DNA of 64,000 bases from Paludibacteraceae bacterium (lineage in GTDB: Bacteria; Bacteroidota; Bacteroidia; Bacteroidales; Paludibacteraceae), in assembly GCA_024399955.1 (NCBI GenBank), contig JAKSNH010000002.1:124001-188000 (forward strand). The letters are read 5' to 3'. The notes below the pieces were generated by a model. The model was not told where the DNA came from and did not search any database. It saw only the letters and a program-made list of their open reading frames with translations. This document shows, one piece after another, positions 43,737-54,354 of this stretch. How positions within the stretch are numbered: the first letter of the stretch is position 1; every line of letters starts with the position of its first letter. Made by a program: the position numbers and the translations under genes.

Positions 43737-44208
43737 TATGATGCTTGTCGGCCTAATGTGCATTAGTTGCCAGCCGGATACAGCATGTCATGAGACGCGT
43801 AAGGTGGCTATGCAATGCCATTTTCGCGAATACTACCGCGTTCCTTCTGATGTGCAACTCAATGTCCGTACCGAATGGGATAGTATTACAGTACAAGGCA
43901 TTGGGTCGGATAGCATCTTGTATAACAATACCAAGCAGGTCTCACATATCGGTTTGCCGCTGAAAGATAATGCAGATACGTGCGCCTATCTACTGACCTA
44001 CCATCAAAAAAAGGATACACTAACTGCCATTTATACCAATCAGCAGAGATTTCTCAGTATAGAATGTGGTTGTGTGTATAACCATAAGATTGTGCAAATC
44101 ATCCACACACGAAACTGGATTGATACCGTTATTATCGCTAATGATGCCGTGATGTTGGAAGTGGATAAAAATATCGTGCTGCAAAGAACAAAACCTGATA
44201 ATGAATAA
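43714..44208 (+). CDS. DUF6452 family lipoprotein
   Basis: A 164-aa protein with a short hydrophobic N-terminus and a lipobox-like LMCISC (about residues 14-19), so it is probably a lipoprotein of the envelope. The mature part is a small beta domain containing FREYYRVPSDVQLNV, DSILYNNTKQVSHIGLPL and a later CGCVYNHKI. It overlaps the upstream gene by 23 bp and the DUF6048 gene by 8 bp. DUF6452 and DUF6048 genes are regularly adjacent in Bacteroidales, which suggests a joint outer-membrane function. Confidence 0.75.
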   Translation: MKHVNFFNMMLVGLMCISCQPDTACHETRKVAMQCHFREYYRVPSDVQLNVRTEWDSITVQGIGSDSILYNNTKQVSHIGLPLKDNADTCAYLLTYHQKKDTLTAIYTNQQRFLSIECGCVYNHKIVQIIHTRNWIDTVIIANDAVMLEVDKNIVLQRTKPDNE

Positions 44209-44908
44209 ATGGCTTTCCATATTAATCTTGTCGCTATTGGCGCTTACCGCCAATGCTGCTAAGCATATCCCGGATACGGTCTATCACCATGATCGGATGT
44301 ATGTAGATGGTCTGCGCATCTATTCGGATTCGGCTATCTATCAAGGGCTGAATCTCAAAATTGATATGTTTATGCCTATTTTAGAGGTGGCTCGTTCCAA
44401 AGGTAAAATGCAGGCTTATGAGATGGCCATCAATCTGCGTTTGAAACAACGTTACTATCCTACTATCGAATTAGGCTATGCTTTTGGCGAAACCAATGTG
44501 TCCGATACCTATTGGAAAGGACAAGGTGGCTTTGTTAAATTGGGATTGGACATCAATGGATTACGCAAGCACGTGGATGCATTGGATGCTTTATTGGTAG
44601 GTATCCGTGTGGGCGGAGCGTACGAGAAATATGACCTAACCGGCGTACGTGTGGCAGGATCGTATTGGCAACCTGCTTCAACCTGTGATTTCATCAATCA
44701 GTACTCCTTCAACTGCTGGGGTGAAGTAGTGGCAGGATGCCAAGTACATGTGTATAGTGGATTGATGATGGGATGGTATTTCCGGTTGAAGGTGCTCTTT
44801 ACACGCAATCTAAAAGGAGAAGAAGTGGCTCCGTATTATATCCCCGGATTTGGCTATCGTGATAATACCAACTGGGGATTTAATTACTATATTGGTTGGA
44901 AATTTTAA
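44201..44908 (+). CDS. DUF6048 family outer-membrane protein
   Basis: A 235-aa protein with a signal peptide (MNKWLSILILSLLALTANAA). It has beta-barrel-like strands: YEMAINLRLKQRYYPTIELG, GGFVKLGLDINGL, LLVGIRVGGAYEKYDL, GWYFRLKVLFTRN and the terminal WGFNYYIGWKF, which ends in the aromatic residue typical of outer-membrane barrels. Partner of the DUF6452 lipoprotein just upstream (8-bp overlap). Role unknown. Confidence 0.78.
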   Translation: MNKWLSILILSLLALTANAAKHIPDTVYHHDRMYVDGLRIYSDSAIYQGLNLKIDMFMPILEVARSKGKMQAYEMAINLRLKQRYYPTIELGYAFGETNVSDTYWKGQGGFVKLGLDINGLRKHVDALDALLVGIRVGGAYEKYDLTGVRVAGSYWQPASTCDFINQYSFNCWGEVVAGCQVHVYSGLMMGWYFRLKVLFTRNLKGEEVAPYYIPGFGYRDNTNWGFNYYIGWKF

Positions 44909-44926
44909 TAAACAAAATATACTAAT

Positions 44927-46939
44927 ATGAAACACACAACTGAATTGATGAATCGCGCAGCGAATAATATCCGTATTCTGGCTGCAGCAATGGTAGAAAA
45001 AGCTAAAAGTGGTCACCCCGGTGGCGCTATGGGAGGTTCGGACTTTATCAATGTCCTTTTCTCTGAGTTCTTAGAGTATGATCCTGAAAATCCTTCTTGG
45101 GAGGCTCGTGACCGTTTCTTCTTGGATCCCGGACACATGGCTCCTATGCTGTATAGTCAATTATGCTTGGCCGGTAAGTTCACGTTGGATGAACTGCAAA
45201 CTCTTCGTCAATGGGGTAGTGTAGTACCGGGGCACCCGGAACGCGATATCAATCGTGGTATTGAAAATACTTCCGGACCTCTTGGACAAGGTCATACCTT
45301 TGCGGTAGGTGCCGCTATCGCCGCTAAATGGTTCAATGCCCGCTTCGGCGCTGTGCATAATCCTACTATCTATGCTTTCATCTCGGATGGTGGCGTACAA
45401 GAGGAAATAAGCCAGGGGGCTGGACGTTTAGCCGGACATTTGGGGTTGGATAACCTTATCATGTTCTATGATAGCAATAATATCCAACTCTCAACCGGTT
45501 GCGATGCCGTTTCGTCCGAAGATGTGGCTAAGAAATACGAAGCATGGAATTGGTTTGTTCAAGAAGTGCCCGGTAATGATGCAGATGCTATTCGTGAGGC
45601 CCTGATGAAGGCTAAAGAGGAGAAGAATCGCCCAAGTCTCATTGTGGGTCATACCACGATGGGTAAAGGTTGCTTAACCGAAGATGGTGCTTCGTGGGAA
45701 AGCAAATGCTCTACTCATGGACAACCTCTGTCTAAGTCCGGCGCCAGCTTTGAGCGTACTGTTCAAGGATTGGGTGGCAACCCTGCTGAACCATTTACTA
45801 TCTTCCCCGAAGTACAAGAGATGTATGCTAAGCGTCAAGAAGAGTTGCGCGAACTATGCAATCGCCGTTACGAGGCTTATCATCAATGGGCTGAGGCTAA
45901 TCCGGTGCTCCGCAATGAGTATGAGGCTTATATGTCTGGTGAGACTCCTTGCATCGATTGGAGTAAGATTGAGCAAAAAGCCGGTGCTGCTACCCGTGGC
46001 GCAAGTGCAACCGTTCTCAGCTACTTGGCTGAAAACGTAGGTAATATGATTGTATCTTCCGCTGACCTGAGCAACTCCGATAAAACAGATGGTTTCCTCA
46101 AGAAAACAACAGCCTTCAAGAAAGGTGATTTCTCCGGTCAGTTCTTGCAAGCCGGCGTAAGTGAACTCACCATGGCTTGCGTCATGATTGGTATGAGCCT
46201 GCATGGAGGTATAATACCCGCTTGCGGTACGTTCTTTGTATTCAGCGACTATATGAAACCCGCTGTTCGTCTGGCCGCCCTGATGGAAGTGCCTGTTATC
46301 TTCATTTGGAGTCACGATGCCTTCCGCGTTGGCGAAGATGGTCCTACCCATGAACCCGTAGAGCAAGAGGCTCAAATACGTCTGATGGAGAAACTCAAGA
46401 ACCATCATGGTCGCAATTCGATGCTCGTGTTGCGTCCTGCTGATGCAGAAGAGACAACAATGGCTTGGCGGTTGGCTATCGAGAATACACAAACGCCTAC
46501 CGCACTCATCCTGAGTCGTCAGGATATAACTCCGGTCCCCAATACGAACCTCGAAGGCTTCCGCAAAGGTGCCTACATCGTTTCTAAGGACGAGAACCCA
46601 CAAATAGTACTGGTTGCCGGTGGTAGCGAAGTGGCTACCTTAATGGCCGGTGCTGAACTGCTCCGCAAGGAAGGTGTGCGCCTGCAAGTCATTAGCGTGC
46701 CTTCCGAAGGCTTATTCCGTCAGCAAAGTGCGGAATACCAAAACGAAGTATTACCCAAAGGCATTAAACGCTTCGGCATGACCGCCGGTCTGCCTTGCAC
46801 CTTAGAGAGCCTTGTAGGTGAAAACGGCAAGATATGGGGATTAGAAAGCTTTGGCTTTAGCGCTCCGTATAAAGTGCTGGATGAAAAACTCGGCTTCACA
46901 GCTGAAAATGTTTACAACCAAGTTAAACAAATGCTATAA
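44927..46939 (+). CDS. tkt: Transketolase
   Basis: Thiamine-diphosphate enzyme of the pentose phosphate pathway. The 670-aa protein has [15 protein letters not shown] near residue 25, the substrate and ThDP histidines in [11 protein letters not shown] and [13 protein letters not shown], and the ThDP/metal-binding stretch [16 protein letters not shown], which has SDGG where classical transketolases have GDGE. It also has the C-terminal [18 protein letters not shown]. That length and these variants are what I expect for Bacteroidales Tkt. It stands 18 bp after the DUF6048 gene and 3 bp before leuS. Confidence 0.96.
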   Translation: MKHTTELMNRAANNIRILAAAMVEKAKSGHPGGAMGGSDFINVLFSEFLEYDPENPSWEARDRFFLDPGHMAPMLYSQLCLAGKFTLDELQTLRQWGSVVPGHPERDINRGIENTSGPLGQGHTFAVGAAIAAKWFNARFGAVHNPTIYAFISDGGVQEEISQGAGRLAGHLGLDNLIMFYDSNNIQLSTGCDAVSSEDVAKKYEAWNWFVQEVPGNDADAIREALMKAKEEKNRPSLIVGHTTMGKGCLTEDGASWESKCSTHGQPLSKSGASFERTVQGLGGNPAEPFTIFPEVQEMYAKRQEELRELCNRRYEAYHQWAEANPVLRNEYEAYMSGETPCIDWSKIEQKAGAATRGASATVLSYLAENVGNMIVSSADLSNSDKTDGFLKKTTAFKKGDFSGQFLQAGVSELTMACVMIGMSLHGGIIPACGTFFVFSDYMKPAVRLAALMEVPVIFIWSHDAFRVGEDGPTHEPVEQEAQIRLMEKLKNHHGRNSMLVLRPADAEETTMAWRLAIENTQTPTALILSRQDITPVPNTNLEGFRKGAYIVSKDENPQIVLVAGGSEVATLMAGAELLRKEGVRLQVISVPSEGLFRQQSAEYQNEVLPKGIKRFGMTAGLPCTLESLVGENGKIWGLESFGFSAPYKVLDEKLGFTAENVYNQVKQML

Positions 46940-46941
46940 TC

Positions 46942-49656
46942 ATGGATTATAACTTCAAAGAGATTGAACAAAAGGCTCAACAGGCTTGGACTAAAGCCAA
47001 TGCCTATAAAGTGAGTAACAAGAGTGATAAAAAGCCTTTCTACGTGTTGGATATGTTCCCTTATCCTTCGGGAGCCGGTCTGCACGTGGGGCATCCGTTA
47101 GGGTACATAGCCAGCGATATATACGCTCGCTATAAACGACTGCAGGGTTTTAATGTCCTGCATCCCATGGGATTTGATTCCTATGGGCTGCCCGCCGAGC
47201 AATATGCTATCCAAACCGGTCAGCATCCTGAAATAACGACGATGAAGAATATCGACCGCTATGTCGAACAACTCAAAAAAATAGGATTCTGCTACGATTG
47301 GGATCGTGAAGTCAAAACATGCTCGCCCGATTACTATAAATGGACGCAATGGGCTTTTATCCAAATGTTCAATTCCTACTTTGATACCACCCTCCAAAAA
47401 GCACGTCCTATCTCCGAACTCATTGCTCGCTTTGAACAAGATGATCCGACATGGAAAAACCTCTCTGAGAAAGAGCAACAAGAACGGCTGATGAATTACC
47501 GTATTGCTTACCTGAGTGATACCAAGGTGAACTGGTGCCCTGAATTAGGCACCGTACTCGCCAATGACGAGGTAAGCGAAGGACTGAGCGTGCGCGGCGG
47601 ATTCCCCGTGGAGCAACGCGTGATGCGACAATGGAGCCTGCGCGTGAGTGCCTACGCCGGACGACTGCTCGAAGGACTGGATCGACTCGATTGGACCGAA
47701 TCACTCAAAGAAACACAACGGAACTGGATCGGACGCTCCGAAGGTGCCGAGATGCAGTTTAAGATAAAAGGACAAGACGAACCATTCACTATCTTTACAA
47801 CCCGTGCCGACACCGTCTTTGGCGTCACCTTCATGGTACTCGCGCCTGAGTCCGAGTACGTGGCTCGCGTGGTGACCGATGAACATAAAGCAGAAGTGGA
47901 GACGTATCTGGACCGTTGCAAACATCGTACCGAACGGGAACGAATAGCCGACCGCAAGGTAACAGGAGTCTTTACAGGCAGTTATGCCATCAACCCGCTC
48001 ACACATGCCGAAATACCTATTTATATTAGTGATTACGTACTAAGTGGTTATGGCACCGGCGCTATTATGGCTGTTCCTGCTCATGATAGCCGTGACTATG
48101 CTTTTGCTAAGCATTTTAAACTGCCTATCATACCGCTTATCGAAGGAGCTGATGTGTCCGAACAGTCATTCGATGCTAAGGAAGGTAAGATGATTAACTC
48201 AGGCTTCCTCAATGGACTCGAAGTCAAAGACGCTATTGCGCAGATGAAAGAGTATATCACCAATACCGGCATAGGTCGCGTGAAAGTGAACTACCGCCTG
48301 CGCGATGCTATCTTCTCGCGTCAACGCTATTGGGGCGAACCCTTCCCTGTTTACTACAAGGACGGTATGCCGTACATGGTGGACGAGAAAGACCTGCCTA
48401 TCACCCTGCCCGAAGTATCTGACTTTAAACCCACCCAAGATGGTCGCCCACCATTGGGAAATGCTAAGGATTGGACCTATAAAGGCTATCCGCTTGAACT
48501 CAATACAATGCCCGGATTTGCCGGCAGTAGTGCGTACTACCTACGGTATATGGATAACCATAACAGCCAGGCCCTGGTGGATAAGGATATCAATGCCTAT
48601 TGGCGTCAAGTCAACCTATATATAGGAGGCTCTGAACATGCTACCGGACACCTTATCTATAGCCGATTCTGGAATAAGTTCCTCTATGACTTAGGAGTCG
48701 TATGCGAGGACGAACCGTTCAAGAAACTCATCAACCAGGGTATGATCCAGGGACGCTCTAACTTTGTCTATCGTTATATAGGCGAAGGAGCAACCGGTAA
48801 CCTCTATGTCAGTTACAACCTCATTAATAACCCGGAATACAAGGATAAAGTGCAACCCATTCACGTGGATGTGAATATTGTTCATAACGACGTGCTGGAT
48901 ATAGAGGCTTTCCACCAATGGATGCCGGACTACAAGAACGCTGAGTTCGTCCTGGAGAATGGAGAGTATATCTGCGGTTGGGCAGTCGAAAAAATGTCCA
49001 AGTCCATGTTCAATGTCGTCAATCCGGACGATATGGTGGAGCAATATGGTGCTGACACATTACGTCTGTACGAGATGTTCCTCGGTCCATTGGAGATGTC
49101 TAAACCGTGGGACACCAAAGGTATAGATGGCGTACATCGCTTCTTGCGTAAACTGTGGAATATGTACGAGAATATGACGGATGCCGAACCTACCCGCGAT
49201 GAACTTAAGAGCCTGCATAAACTGATAAAGAAAATAACATGGGATATAGAGAACTTCTCGTTCAATACCTCTATCCCTGCCTTCATGATTGCCCAAAGTG
49301 AACTGGCTGCCTTGCATTGCTCTTCGCGTGCTATCCTTAAACAAGTCGCTATCCTGCTCACGCCTTATGCCCCACATATCGCTGAAGCTATGTGGCAACG
49401 TTGTGGAGAATCATCCTTCGTTATTGATGCACAATGGCCCGTATGCGACGAGTCCTACCTCGTCGAAGATAGTGTCAAGTATCCCGTTCAATTCAACGGC
49501 AAAGTGCGCTTTGTCTTGGAACAACCTAAGACGGCTACCAAAGAGGAAATAGAAAAAGCTGTGATGAACAATGCCGATACCGCTAAGTACCTCAACGGCG
49601 CTGCTCCTAAAAAAGTCATCGTCGTTCCCGGCCGTATCATCAATCTAGTAATCTAG
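46942..49656 (+). CDS. leuS: Leucine--tRNA ligase
   Basis: Class I synthetase of 904 aa. The HIGH-type motif is HVGHP at residues 48-52, the KMSKS motif is at about residue 684, and the CP1 editing domain is present with [18 protein letters not shown] near residue 280 and [16 protein letters not shown] near 370. A large leucine-specific region precedes KMSKS, and the C-terminal domain ends [16 protein letters not shown]. It follows tkt by 3 bp and ends a long plus-strand run that starts at rplU or serS. A convergent tRNA-Lys lies directly downstream. Confidence 0.97.
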   Translation: MDYNFKEIEQKAQQAWTKANAYKVSNKSDKKPFYVLDMFPYPSGAGLHVGHPLGYIASDIYARYKRLQGFNVLHPMGFDSYGLPAEQYAIQTGQHPEITTMKNIDRYVEQLKKIGFCYDWDREVKTCSPDYYKWTQWAFIQMFNSYFDTTLQKARPISELIARFEQDDPTWKNLSEKEQQERLMNYRIAYLSDTKVNWCPELGTVLANDEVSEGLSVRGGFPVEQRVMRQWSLRVSAYAGRLLEGLDRLDWTESLKETQRNWIGRSEGAEMQFKIKGQDEPFTIFTTRADTVFGVTFMVLAPESEYVARVVTDEHKAEVETYLDRCKHRTERERIADRKVTGVFTGSYAINPLTHAEIPIYISDYVLSGYGTGAIMAVPAHDSRDYAFAKHFKLPIIPLIEGADVSEQSFDAKEGKMINSGFLNGLEVKDAIAQMKEYITNTGIGRVKVNYRLRDAIFSRQRYWGEPFPVYYKDGMPYMVDEKDLPITLPEVSDFKPTQDGRPPLGNAKDWTYKGYPLELNTMPGFAGSSAYYLRYMDNHNSQALVDKDINAYWRQVNLYIGGSEHATGHLIYSRFWNKFLYDLGVVCEDEPFKKLINQGMIQGRSNFVYRYIGEGATGNLYVSYNLINNPEYKDKVQPIHVDVNIVHNDVLDIEAFHQWMPDYKNAEFVLENGEYICGWAVEKMSKSMFNVVNPDDMVEQYGADTLRLYEMFLGPLEMSKPWDTKGIDGVHRFLRKLWNMYENMTDAEPTRDELKSLHKLIKKITWDIENFSFNTSIPAFMIAQSELAALHCSSRAILKQVAILLTPYAPHIAEAMWQRCGESSFVIDAQWPVCDESYLVEDSVKYPVQFNGKVRFVLEQPKTATKEEIEKAVMNNADTAKYLNGAAPKKVIVVPGRIINLVI

Positions 49657-49657
49657 C

Positions 49658-49683
49658 AAAAAAAAGAGGTCTCGCGACCTCTT
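49658..49683 (-). terminator. Terminator of tRNA-Lys
   Basis: Minus strand AAGAGGTC, loop GCGA, GACCTCTT (49664-49683) followed by a run of T (49658-49665). It also lies just behind leuS, so it may work in both directions. Confidence 0.8.
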
Positions 49684-49684
49684 G

Positions 49685-49757
49685 TGATCCAGCTGGGGCT
49701 CGAACCCAGGACCCCATCCTTAAAAGGGATGTGCTCTACCTGCTGAGCTACTGAATC
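49685..49757 (-). tRNA. tRNA-Lys (anticodon TTT)
   Basis: A 73-nt cloverleaf on the minus strand. The acceptor stem GATTCAG pairs with CTGGATC, with one G-T pair, then discriminator A. D arm AGCTC/GAGC, anticodon stem CATCC/GGATG with loop CTTTTAA giving anticodon TTT, and T arm CTGGG-TTCGAGC-CCCAG. CCA is not encoded. Confidence 0.95.
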
Positions 49758-49781
49758 AGGCTTTGTTTCTCAAAAGCGGCT

Positions 49782-49814
49782 GCAAAAGTACAAAAAAAAA
49801 ATGAACTGACCAAA
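49782..49814 (-). promoter_or_regulatory. Promoter of tRNA-Lys
   Basis: Minus strand TTTG (49811-49814) with GTCAGTTCAT after it, 20-nt spacer, TACTTTTGC (49782-49790). The -33 block is identical over 14 nt to that of the OMP operon at 40.9 kb. Confidence 0.8.
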
Positions 49815-49870
49815 TTTTTAAGCAAAAAAAACAAAAATTTTGCATAAAATAAGTGTTTTCCTGATAAAAA

Positions 49871-51259
49871 ATGAATGTTTCGCTCAAATATGATCGCCGA
49901 AAAACCTCGATAACGAGGGTAGGTAACCTGTCCATTGGCTCGGATTTTCCGATACGTATTCAGACGATGGCCAATACATCCACCAACGATATTCAGGCTT
50001 CTGTCAACCAAGCATTACGATGCCAACAAGCCGGAGCTGAACTGTTCCGTTTTACTACGCAAGGCATGCGCGAAGTAGAGTCGCTCTCGCAAATACGTGC
50101 CCAACTCTGCAACCTGCAACCTGCACCATGCACCATGCCCCTCGTGGCGGACATCCATTTCCGCTCCGATGTGGCGGATGCTGCCGCCCAAGTCGCCCAT
50201 AAAGTGCGTATCAACCCCGGTAACTATGCCGCCGACCCTGAGGCCATTCGGGAACGGTTTATACACTTGCTCGATCTATGCAAAGCCCATCACACCGCTA
50301 TTCGCATCGGAGTCAACCATGGATCATTATCCAAACGCATCATGGAGCAATATGGCGATACGCCCGAAGGAATGGTGGCTTCGTGCATGGAATTTCTGCG
50401 CATCGCTGTAGAACAGCAGTTCAACGATATCGTATTGAGCATCAAAGCGTCTAATACTCGCATTATGGTGGATACGGTACGATTATTGGTTCAAACAATG
50501 GATGCCGAAGATATGCACTTCCCCATTCATTTGGGAGTGACCGAAGCCGGAGAAGGAGAGGATGGCCGTATCAAATCGGCCGTGGGAATAGGTGCTTTGC
50601 TGGCCGAAGGAATAGGGGATACCATTCGCGTGTCACTATCTGAACAACCCGAAGCAGAAATACCCGTGGCAAAAGCACTCATCGACTATTTCGCCGACCC
50701 CAACTCACCACGATATGACGAAAGTAATATCATCTGTTTTGACGAAGTCAAACATTCAATCTTCTACTATACAAATGTGACTGATTGGACCTTATTCCAA
50801 TTACAAGCTGCAGCCGAGATTGGACGACTGCTATGGCAGTTTAACGTCAAACGTATTGACCTGCTCAATCCTAATTTTACTACCGACCAACTGCAACTCC
50901 TCGCTCAAGATATTCTCCAAGCTGCCGGCATAGCTCGCTTTAAGACCGAGTTCGTTAGCTGCCCCGGATGTGGACGCACGATGTTTGATCTCCAACAAAC
51001 AGTGGCGGATATCAAGTCCGCTATGTCCCAAAACGCGCGATTCTTCATGAGGAAATACCCCAAGATTGCCGTGATGGGATGTATAGTCAACGGGCCTGGC
51101 GAAATGGCGGATGCTGACTATGGATACGTAGGTGCCGGACGCGATCGCATATCCCTCTATCGAGGAAAAGATTGTGTGCTCAAAAACATACCTCAACAGG
51201 AAGCTGTGGAGCAACTAATCAACCTAATCCGTTCTGATTTGCAAATAAATCAACTATAA
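49871..51259 (+). CDS. ispG: 4-hydroxy-3-methylbut-2-en-1-yl diphosphate synthase
   Basis: Penultimate MEP-pathway enzyme that makes HMBPP for IspH. The 462-aa protein has an N-terminal TIM barrel (IQTMANTSTNDIQASVNQ, PLVADIHFRSDVA, VRINPGN, RIGVNHGSLS, HLGVTEAGEGEDGRIKSAVG) and a C-terminal 4Fe-4S domain (VSCPGCGRTMFDL, then GCIVNGPGEMADADYG). The insert between barrel and cluster domain is about 90 residues, far smaller than the roughly 250-residue insert typical of Bacteroidetes and plant IspG, and larger than the E. coli form. A five-unit heptanucleotide repeat encodes LCNLQPAPCTMP just before a conserved strand. Heads the ispG-pfp-TPR-ubiE-rmuC unit. Confidence 0.95.
   Translation: MNVSLKYDRRKTSITRVGNLSIGSDFPIRIQTMANTSTNDIQASVNQALRCQQAGAELFRFTTQGMREVESLSQIRAQLCNLQPAPCTMPLVADIHFRSDVADAAAQVAHKVRINPGNYAADPEAIRERFIHLLDLCKAHHTAIRIGVNHGSLSKRIMEQYGDTPEGMVASCMEFLRIAVEQQFNDIVLSIKASNTRIMVDTVRLLVQTMDAEDMHFPIHLGVTEAGEGEDGRIKSAVGIGALLAEGIGDTIRVSLSEQPEAEIPVAKALIDYFADPNSPRYDESNIICFDEVKHSIFYYTNVTDWTLFQLQAAAEIGRLLWQFNVKRIDLLNPNFTTDQLQLLAQDILQAAGIARFKTEFVSCPGCGRTMFDLQQTVADIKSAMSQNARFFMRKYPKIAVMGCIVNGPGEMADADYGYVGAGRDRISLYRGKDCVLKNIPQQEAVEQLINLIRSDLQINQL
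50107..50141. repeat. Heptanucleotide tandem repeat inside ispG, five units
   Basis: Units CTGCAAC, CTGCAAC, CTGCACC, ATGCACC, ATGCCCC: 35 bp with a 7-bp period, related to the GTGCAYY arrays at 56.6-57.2 kb. Confidence 0.8.
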
Positions 51260-51275
51260 ACATTAATATACAACA

Positions 51276-52925
51276 ATGAAAAAAAGTCCTTTACAGATTG
51301 CTCGTCAATCGTATCAGCCCAAGATGCCTGCTGCATTGCTTGGACAAGTCGTTTTAAGGGAAGGTCAGGCTACTCAATCCGTGGCCGATCAAGAAGAGAT
51401 TAAGGCACTCTTCCCCAATACGTATGGTATGCCTGTTATTACGTTAGATGCTGCTATCAATGGCCGTCCGAACACTACACCTGTTAATGTAGGTGTTATC
51501 CTAAGTGGTGGTCAGGCTCCTGGCGGACACAACGTTATCTGTGGCTTATTTGATGGCCTCAAGAAAATCAACCCCAAAAATAAACTCTATGGTTTCTTAG
51601 GCGGACCAAGCGGGTTGGTAGAAGGTAGATATCAGGAATTGACTGCTGATATTATTGACGAATACCGCAATACCGGTGGATTTGATATCATCGGTTCCGG
51701 TCGCACCAAACTCGAGGAAGAATGGCAGTTTGACAAGGGTATCGAGGTATGTAAACAACTGGGCGTCAATGCCATCGTCATCATCGGCGGTGACGATTCC
51801 AATACCAACGCGTGCGTGCTGGCTGAGTATTACCTCCAGAAAAACACCGGCATCCAAGTCATCGGTTGCCCCAAGACCATCGACGGTGACCTCAAGAACG
51901 AGATGATTGAGACGTCCTTCGGTTTTGATACCGCTTGCAAAGTGTATAGCGAACTCGTTGGTAATATCCAACGCGATGCTAACTCCGCCAAGAAATACTG
52001 GCACTTCATTCGTCTCATGGGACGCAGCGCCAGCCATATCGCCCTCGAATGTGCCCTGCAGAGCCAACCTAATATCTGCATCATCTCCGAGGAAGTAGAG
52101 GCTAATAACATGACCCTCCAGGATATAGTTAACCAAATAGCCGAAGTCGTTGCTGCTCGTGCTGCTGCCGGTCAGAACTTCGGTACGGTGCTCATACCCG
52201 AAGGACTCATTGAGTTCATACCCGCTATGCGCCGTCTCATCCAAGAACTCAACGACCTGCTCGCTGATAACGAGGAATTCGTTGCTATGGAAGGTGATGA
52301 TGCTAAACGTGAGTATATCAAGACCATGCTCACACCGATGAGCTGCGAACTGTATCGCTCGCTGCCTAAGGCTATCGCTAAACAACTTACCATGGACCGC
52401 GACCCGCACGGAAACGTACAAGTGAGCCTCATCGAAACAGAGAAACTGCTCATCGAGATGGTAGGTAAGAAACTCGCCCAAATGAAGGGTGCCGGCACCT
52501 ATGTAGGTAAATTCGCTACACAACATCACTTCTTCGGATACGAAGGACGTTGCGCTATCCCATCTAACTTTGATGCCGATTACTGCTACAGCCTCGGCCA
52601 AACAGCTACTCAACTCATCGTGGCCGGTAAGTCCGGATATATGGCTGTGGTGCGTAACCTCACCGCCCCTGCGGCTGAATGGATTGCTGGTGGTGTGCCT
52701 ATCACCATGATGATGAATATGGAGAAACGAAATGGTAAGATGAAACCCGTTATCCAAAAAGCCCTCGTGGACCTGAACGGTAAACCTTTCAAGTACTTAG
52801 CAGAGCATCGCAAAGATTGGGCTTCTGCCAATTCGAAATATGTGTACCCCGGACCCGTGCAGTACTACGGTCCTACCGAGGTTTGTGATCAACCTACTCG
52901 TACCCTCTTATTAGAGAATGCGTAA
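51276..52925 (+). CDS. pfp: Diphosphate--fructose-6-phosphate 1-phosphotransferase (PPi-PFK)
   Basis: Reversible phosphofructokinase that uses pyrophosphate. The 549-aa protein has [20 protein letters not shown] near residue 78, the GGDDSNTNA motif near 172 in which Asp replaces the Gly of ATP enzymes (hallmark of PPi use), [10 protein letters not shown] near 199 and [10 protein letters not shown] near 251. The length fits the long clade II form of plants, Bacteroidetes and spirochaetes. An ATP-type PFK is encoded at the left edge of this window, so the organism has both. It starts 16 bp after ispG; the next gene overlaps its end by 8 bp. Confidence 0.96.
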   Translation: MKKSPLQIARQSYQPKMPAALLGQVVLREGQATQSVADQEEIKALFPNTYGMPVITLDAAINGRPNTTPVNVGVILSGGQAPGGHNVICGLFDGLKKINPKNKLYGFLGGPSGLVEGRYQELTADIIDEYRNTGGFDIIGSGRTKLEEEWQFDKGIEVCKQLGVNAIVIIGGDDSNTNACVLAEYYLQKNTGIQVIGCPKTIDGDLKNEMIETSFGFDTACKVYSELVGNIQRDANSAKKYWHFIRLMGRSASHIALECALQSQPNICIISEEVEANNMTLQDIVNQIAEVVAARAAAGQNFGTVLIPEGLIEFIPAMRRLIQELNDLLADNEEFVAMEGDDAKREYIKTMLTPMSCELYRSLPKAIAKQLTMDRDPHGNVQVSLIETEKLLIEMVGKKLAQMKGAGTYVGKFATQHHFFGYEGRCAIPSNFDADYCYSLGQTATQLIVAGKSGYMAVVRNLTAPAAEWIAGGVPITMMMNMEKRNGKMKPVIQKALVDLNGKPFKYLAEHRKDWASANSKYVYPGPVQYYGPTEVCDQPTRTLLLENA

Positions 52926-53634
52926 GGTAATCTTATTCACTATGCTACTCGTCGCTCAATTGGCATTTGGCCAATTTAGCGATGAGCAGTTATATATGGC
53001 ATACATGTCCTCCGACCTCTCGCTCTGGGGACAGTATATCGATGCCCAGGACTGGAAAGCCCTGTCCCATCCACAACGCTTGCGCCTTATTAACTATGAA
53101 TATGGCTATATACCTGTCCTGGCGGACCAAAAGCGAATGGAGGAAGCCGAACACTACTTGCTGCAGTTGAACGACCATCTCGCCCAAGAACAACCCCACA
53201 TGCCGAAAGCCACGTATATAGCCTACCTGTCCGCCTCCCATGCGTACGCGTACTTATTAGATAAAAGTAAAATATTCTCCGAAGGTATGCAGTCCTTCAA
53301 AATGGCCAAACAGGCCCTGCAAACCGACCCCAATAATCCCATCGCACTCACCCTCAAAGGCAATGTGGACTTTTATGCTCCTAAACTATTTGGAGGCAAT
53401 AAAAAACAAGCGATGCAACTGTTCCTGCAGGCGGAAAATATCATGCTAAACGACACAACTTTCCGCTATCTGTGGAACTTGCCCGCTATCCAACTATGTA
53501 TCGCACAATGCTACGAAAAATCCGGAAATAAAGCCGCTGCTATCCAACAGGCTGAAAAAACACTCCGGCAACACCCGCATTTTAGCTATATAAGGCAAAC
53601 CTATTTGCCACAACTCAAACAACGCAATGAATGA
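52918..53634 (+). CDS. Exported protein with TPR-like helical repeats
   Basis: A 238-aa protein with a signal peptide ([20 protein letters not shown]). The rest is all-helical with tetratricopeptide-like pairs: [40 protein letters not shown] with KGNV, and [20 protein letters not shown]. It is probably a periplasmic protein that binds partner proteins; no specific function is known. It overlaps pfp by 8 bp and ubiE by 8 bp, so it is translationally coupled to both. Confidence 0.75.
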   Translation: MRKVILFTMLLVAQLAFGQFSDEQLYMAYMSSDLSLWGQYIDAQDWKALSHPQRLRLINYEYGYIPVLADQKRMEEAEHYLLQLNDHLAQEQPHMPKATYIAYLSASHAYAYLLDKSKIFSEGMQSFKMAKQALQTDPNNPIALTLKGNVDFYAPKLFGGNKKQAMQLFLQAENIMLNDTTFRYLWNLPAIQLCIAQCYEKSGNKAAAIQQAEKTLRQHPHFSYIRQTYLPQLKQRNE

Positions 53635-54343
53635 AAAACAGAATATAGGCACTTTCTTTGATGGCATAGCCGCTACCTATGATCGACTCAACCACCTCTT
53701 TTCGCTTAACGAGGACCGTCGCTGGCGTAAGGTGGCGGTCAAGGGCATGCAGCCTGCCCAACACGTGCTCGATGTAGCCATTGGAACAGCCGACCTCACG
53801 CTCGCATTACTTCGCCACCATAAAGCACAACGCATTACCGGTATCGATCTGAGCTCCGAGATGATGGCGATTGGCCAATCTAAAGTGGCTAAGCATCAAT
53901 ACACCCCCCGCGTTACGTTCATGAAGGCCAGTGCCTTAGATATGCCCTTTCAGGCCAACTCCTTTGATGCCGTCACCTGCGCCTATGGCGTACGCAATTT
54001 CTCGAACTTAGATAAGGGACTGCATGAGATGTATCGCGTGCTCCAACCCAATGGCGAACTCATGATTCTCGAGTTCTCCTATCCCTCTAACCGATTCATC
54101 GCCTTCTGCTATGACCTCTATTTCTCCCATCTGATGCCCTTCATGGGACGCATACTAAGCCATAACCGCACGGCCTATAACTACCTCAATCATTCGGTTA
54201 AAAACTTCATTTGGGGCGAACAGATGTGCCAACATCTGCGTGATGCCGGATTCCAACAGGTTCATGCACGAACACTCTCGTTCGGAATAACCACTATTTA
54301 TTATGCTACCAAAAGTGCCTCCGAGCACATCAATAAACAATAA
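53627..54343 (+). CDS. ubiE: Demethylmenaquinone methyltransferase
   Basis: SAM-dependent C-methylation that yields menaquinone, the quinone used by the fumarate reductase encoded at 3 kb. The 238-aa protein has the UbiE/MenG start FDGIAATYDRLNHLFS, SAM motif I VLDVAIGTADLTLALL, SSEMMAIGQSKV, then the diagnostic VTCAYGVRNFSNLDKGLHEM with YRVLQPNG and LEFSYPSN. Overlaps the TPR gene by 8 bp; rmuC follows after 11 bp. Confidence 0.95.
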   Translation: MNEKQNIGTFFDGIAATYDRLNHLFSLNEDRRWRKVAVKGMQPAQHVLDVAIGTADLTLALLRHHKAQRITGIDLSSEMMAIGQSKVAKHQYTPRVTFMKASALDMPFQANSFDAVTCAYGVRNFSNLDKGLHEMYRVLQPNGELMILEFSYPSNRFIAFCYDLYFSHLMPFMGRILSHNRTAYNYLNHSVKNFIWGEQMCQHLRDAGFQQVHARTLSFGITTIYYATKSASEHINKQ

Positions 54344-54354
54344 TTACTATCTCT

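Noticed and set aside
50107..50141. Heptamer array in ispG as a frameshift or pseudogene mark
   Set aside because: The reading frame is intact on both sides and all catalytic motifs follow in the same frame, so the gene is functional as written.
51597..52757. 386-codon minus-strand frame inside pfp
   Set aside because: Shadow of a highly conserved enzyme gene; its composition reflects the codon bias of the plus strand.
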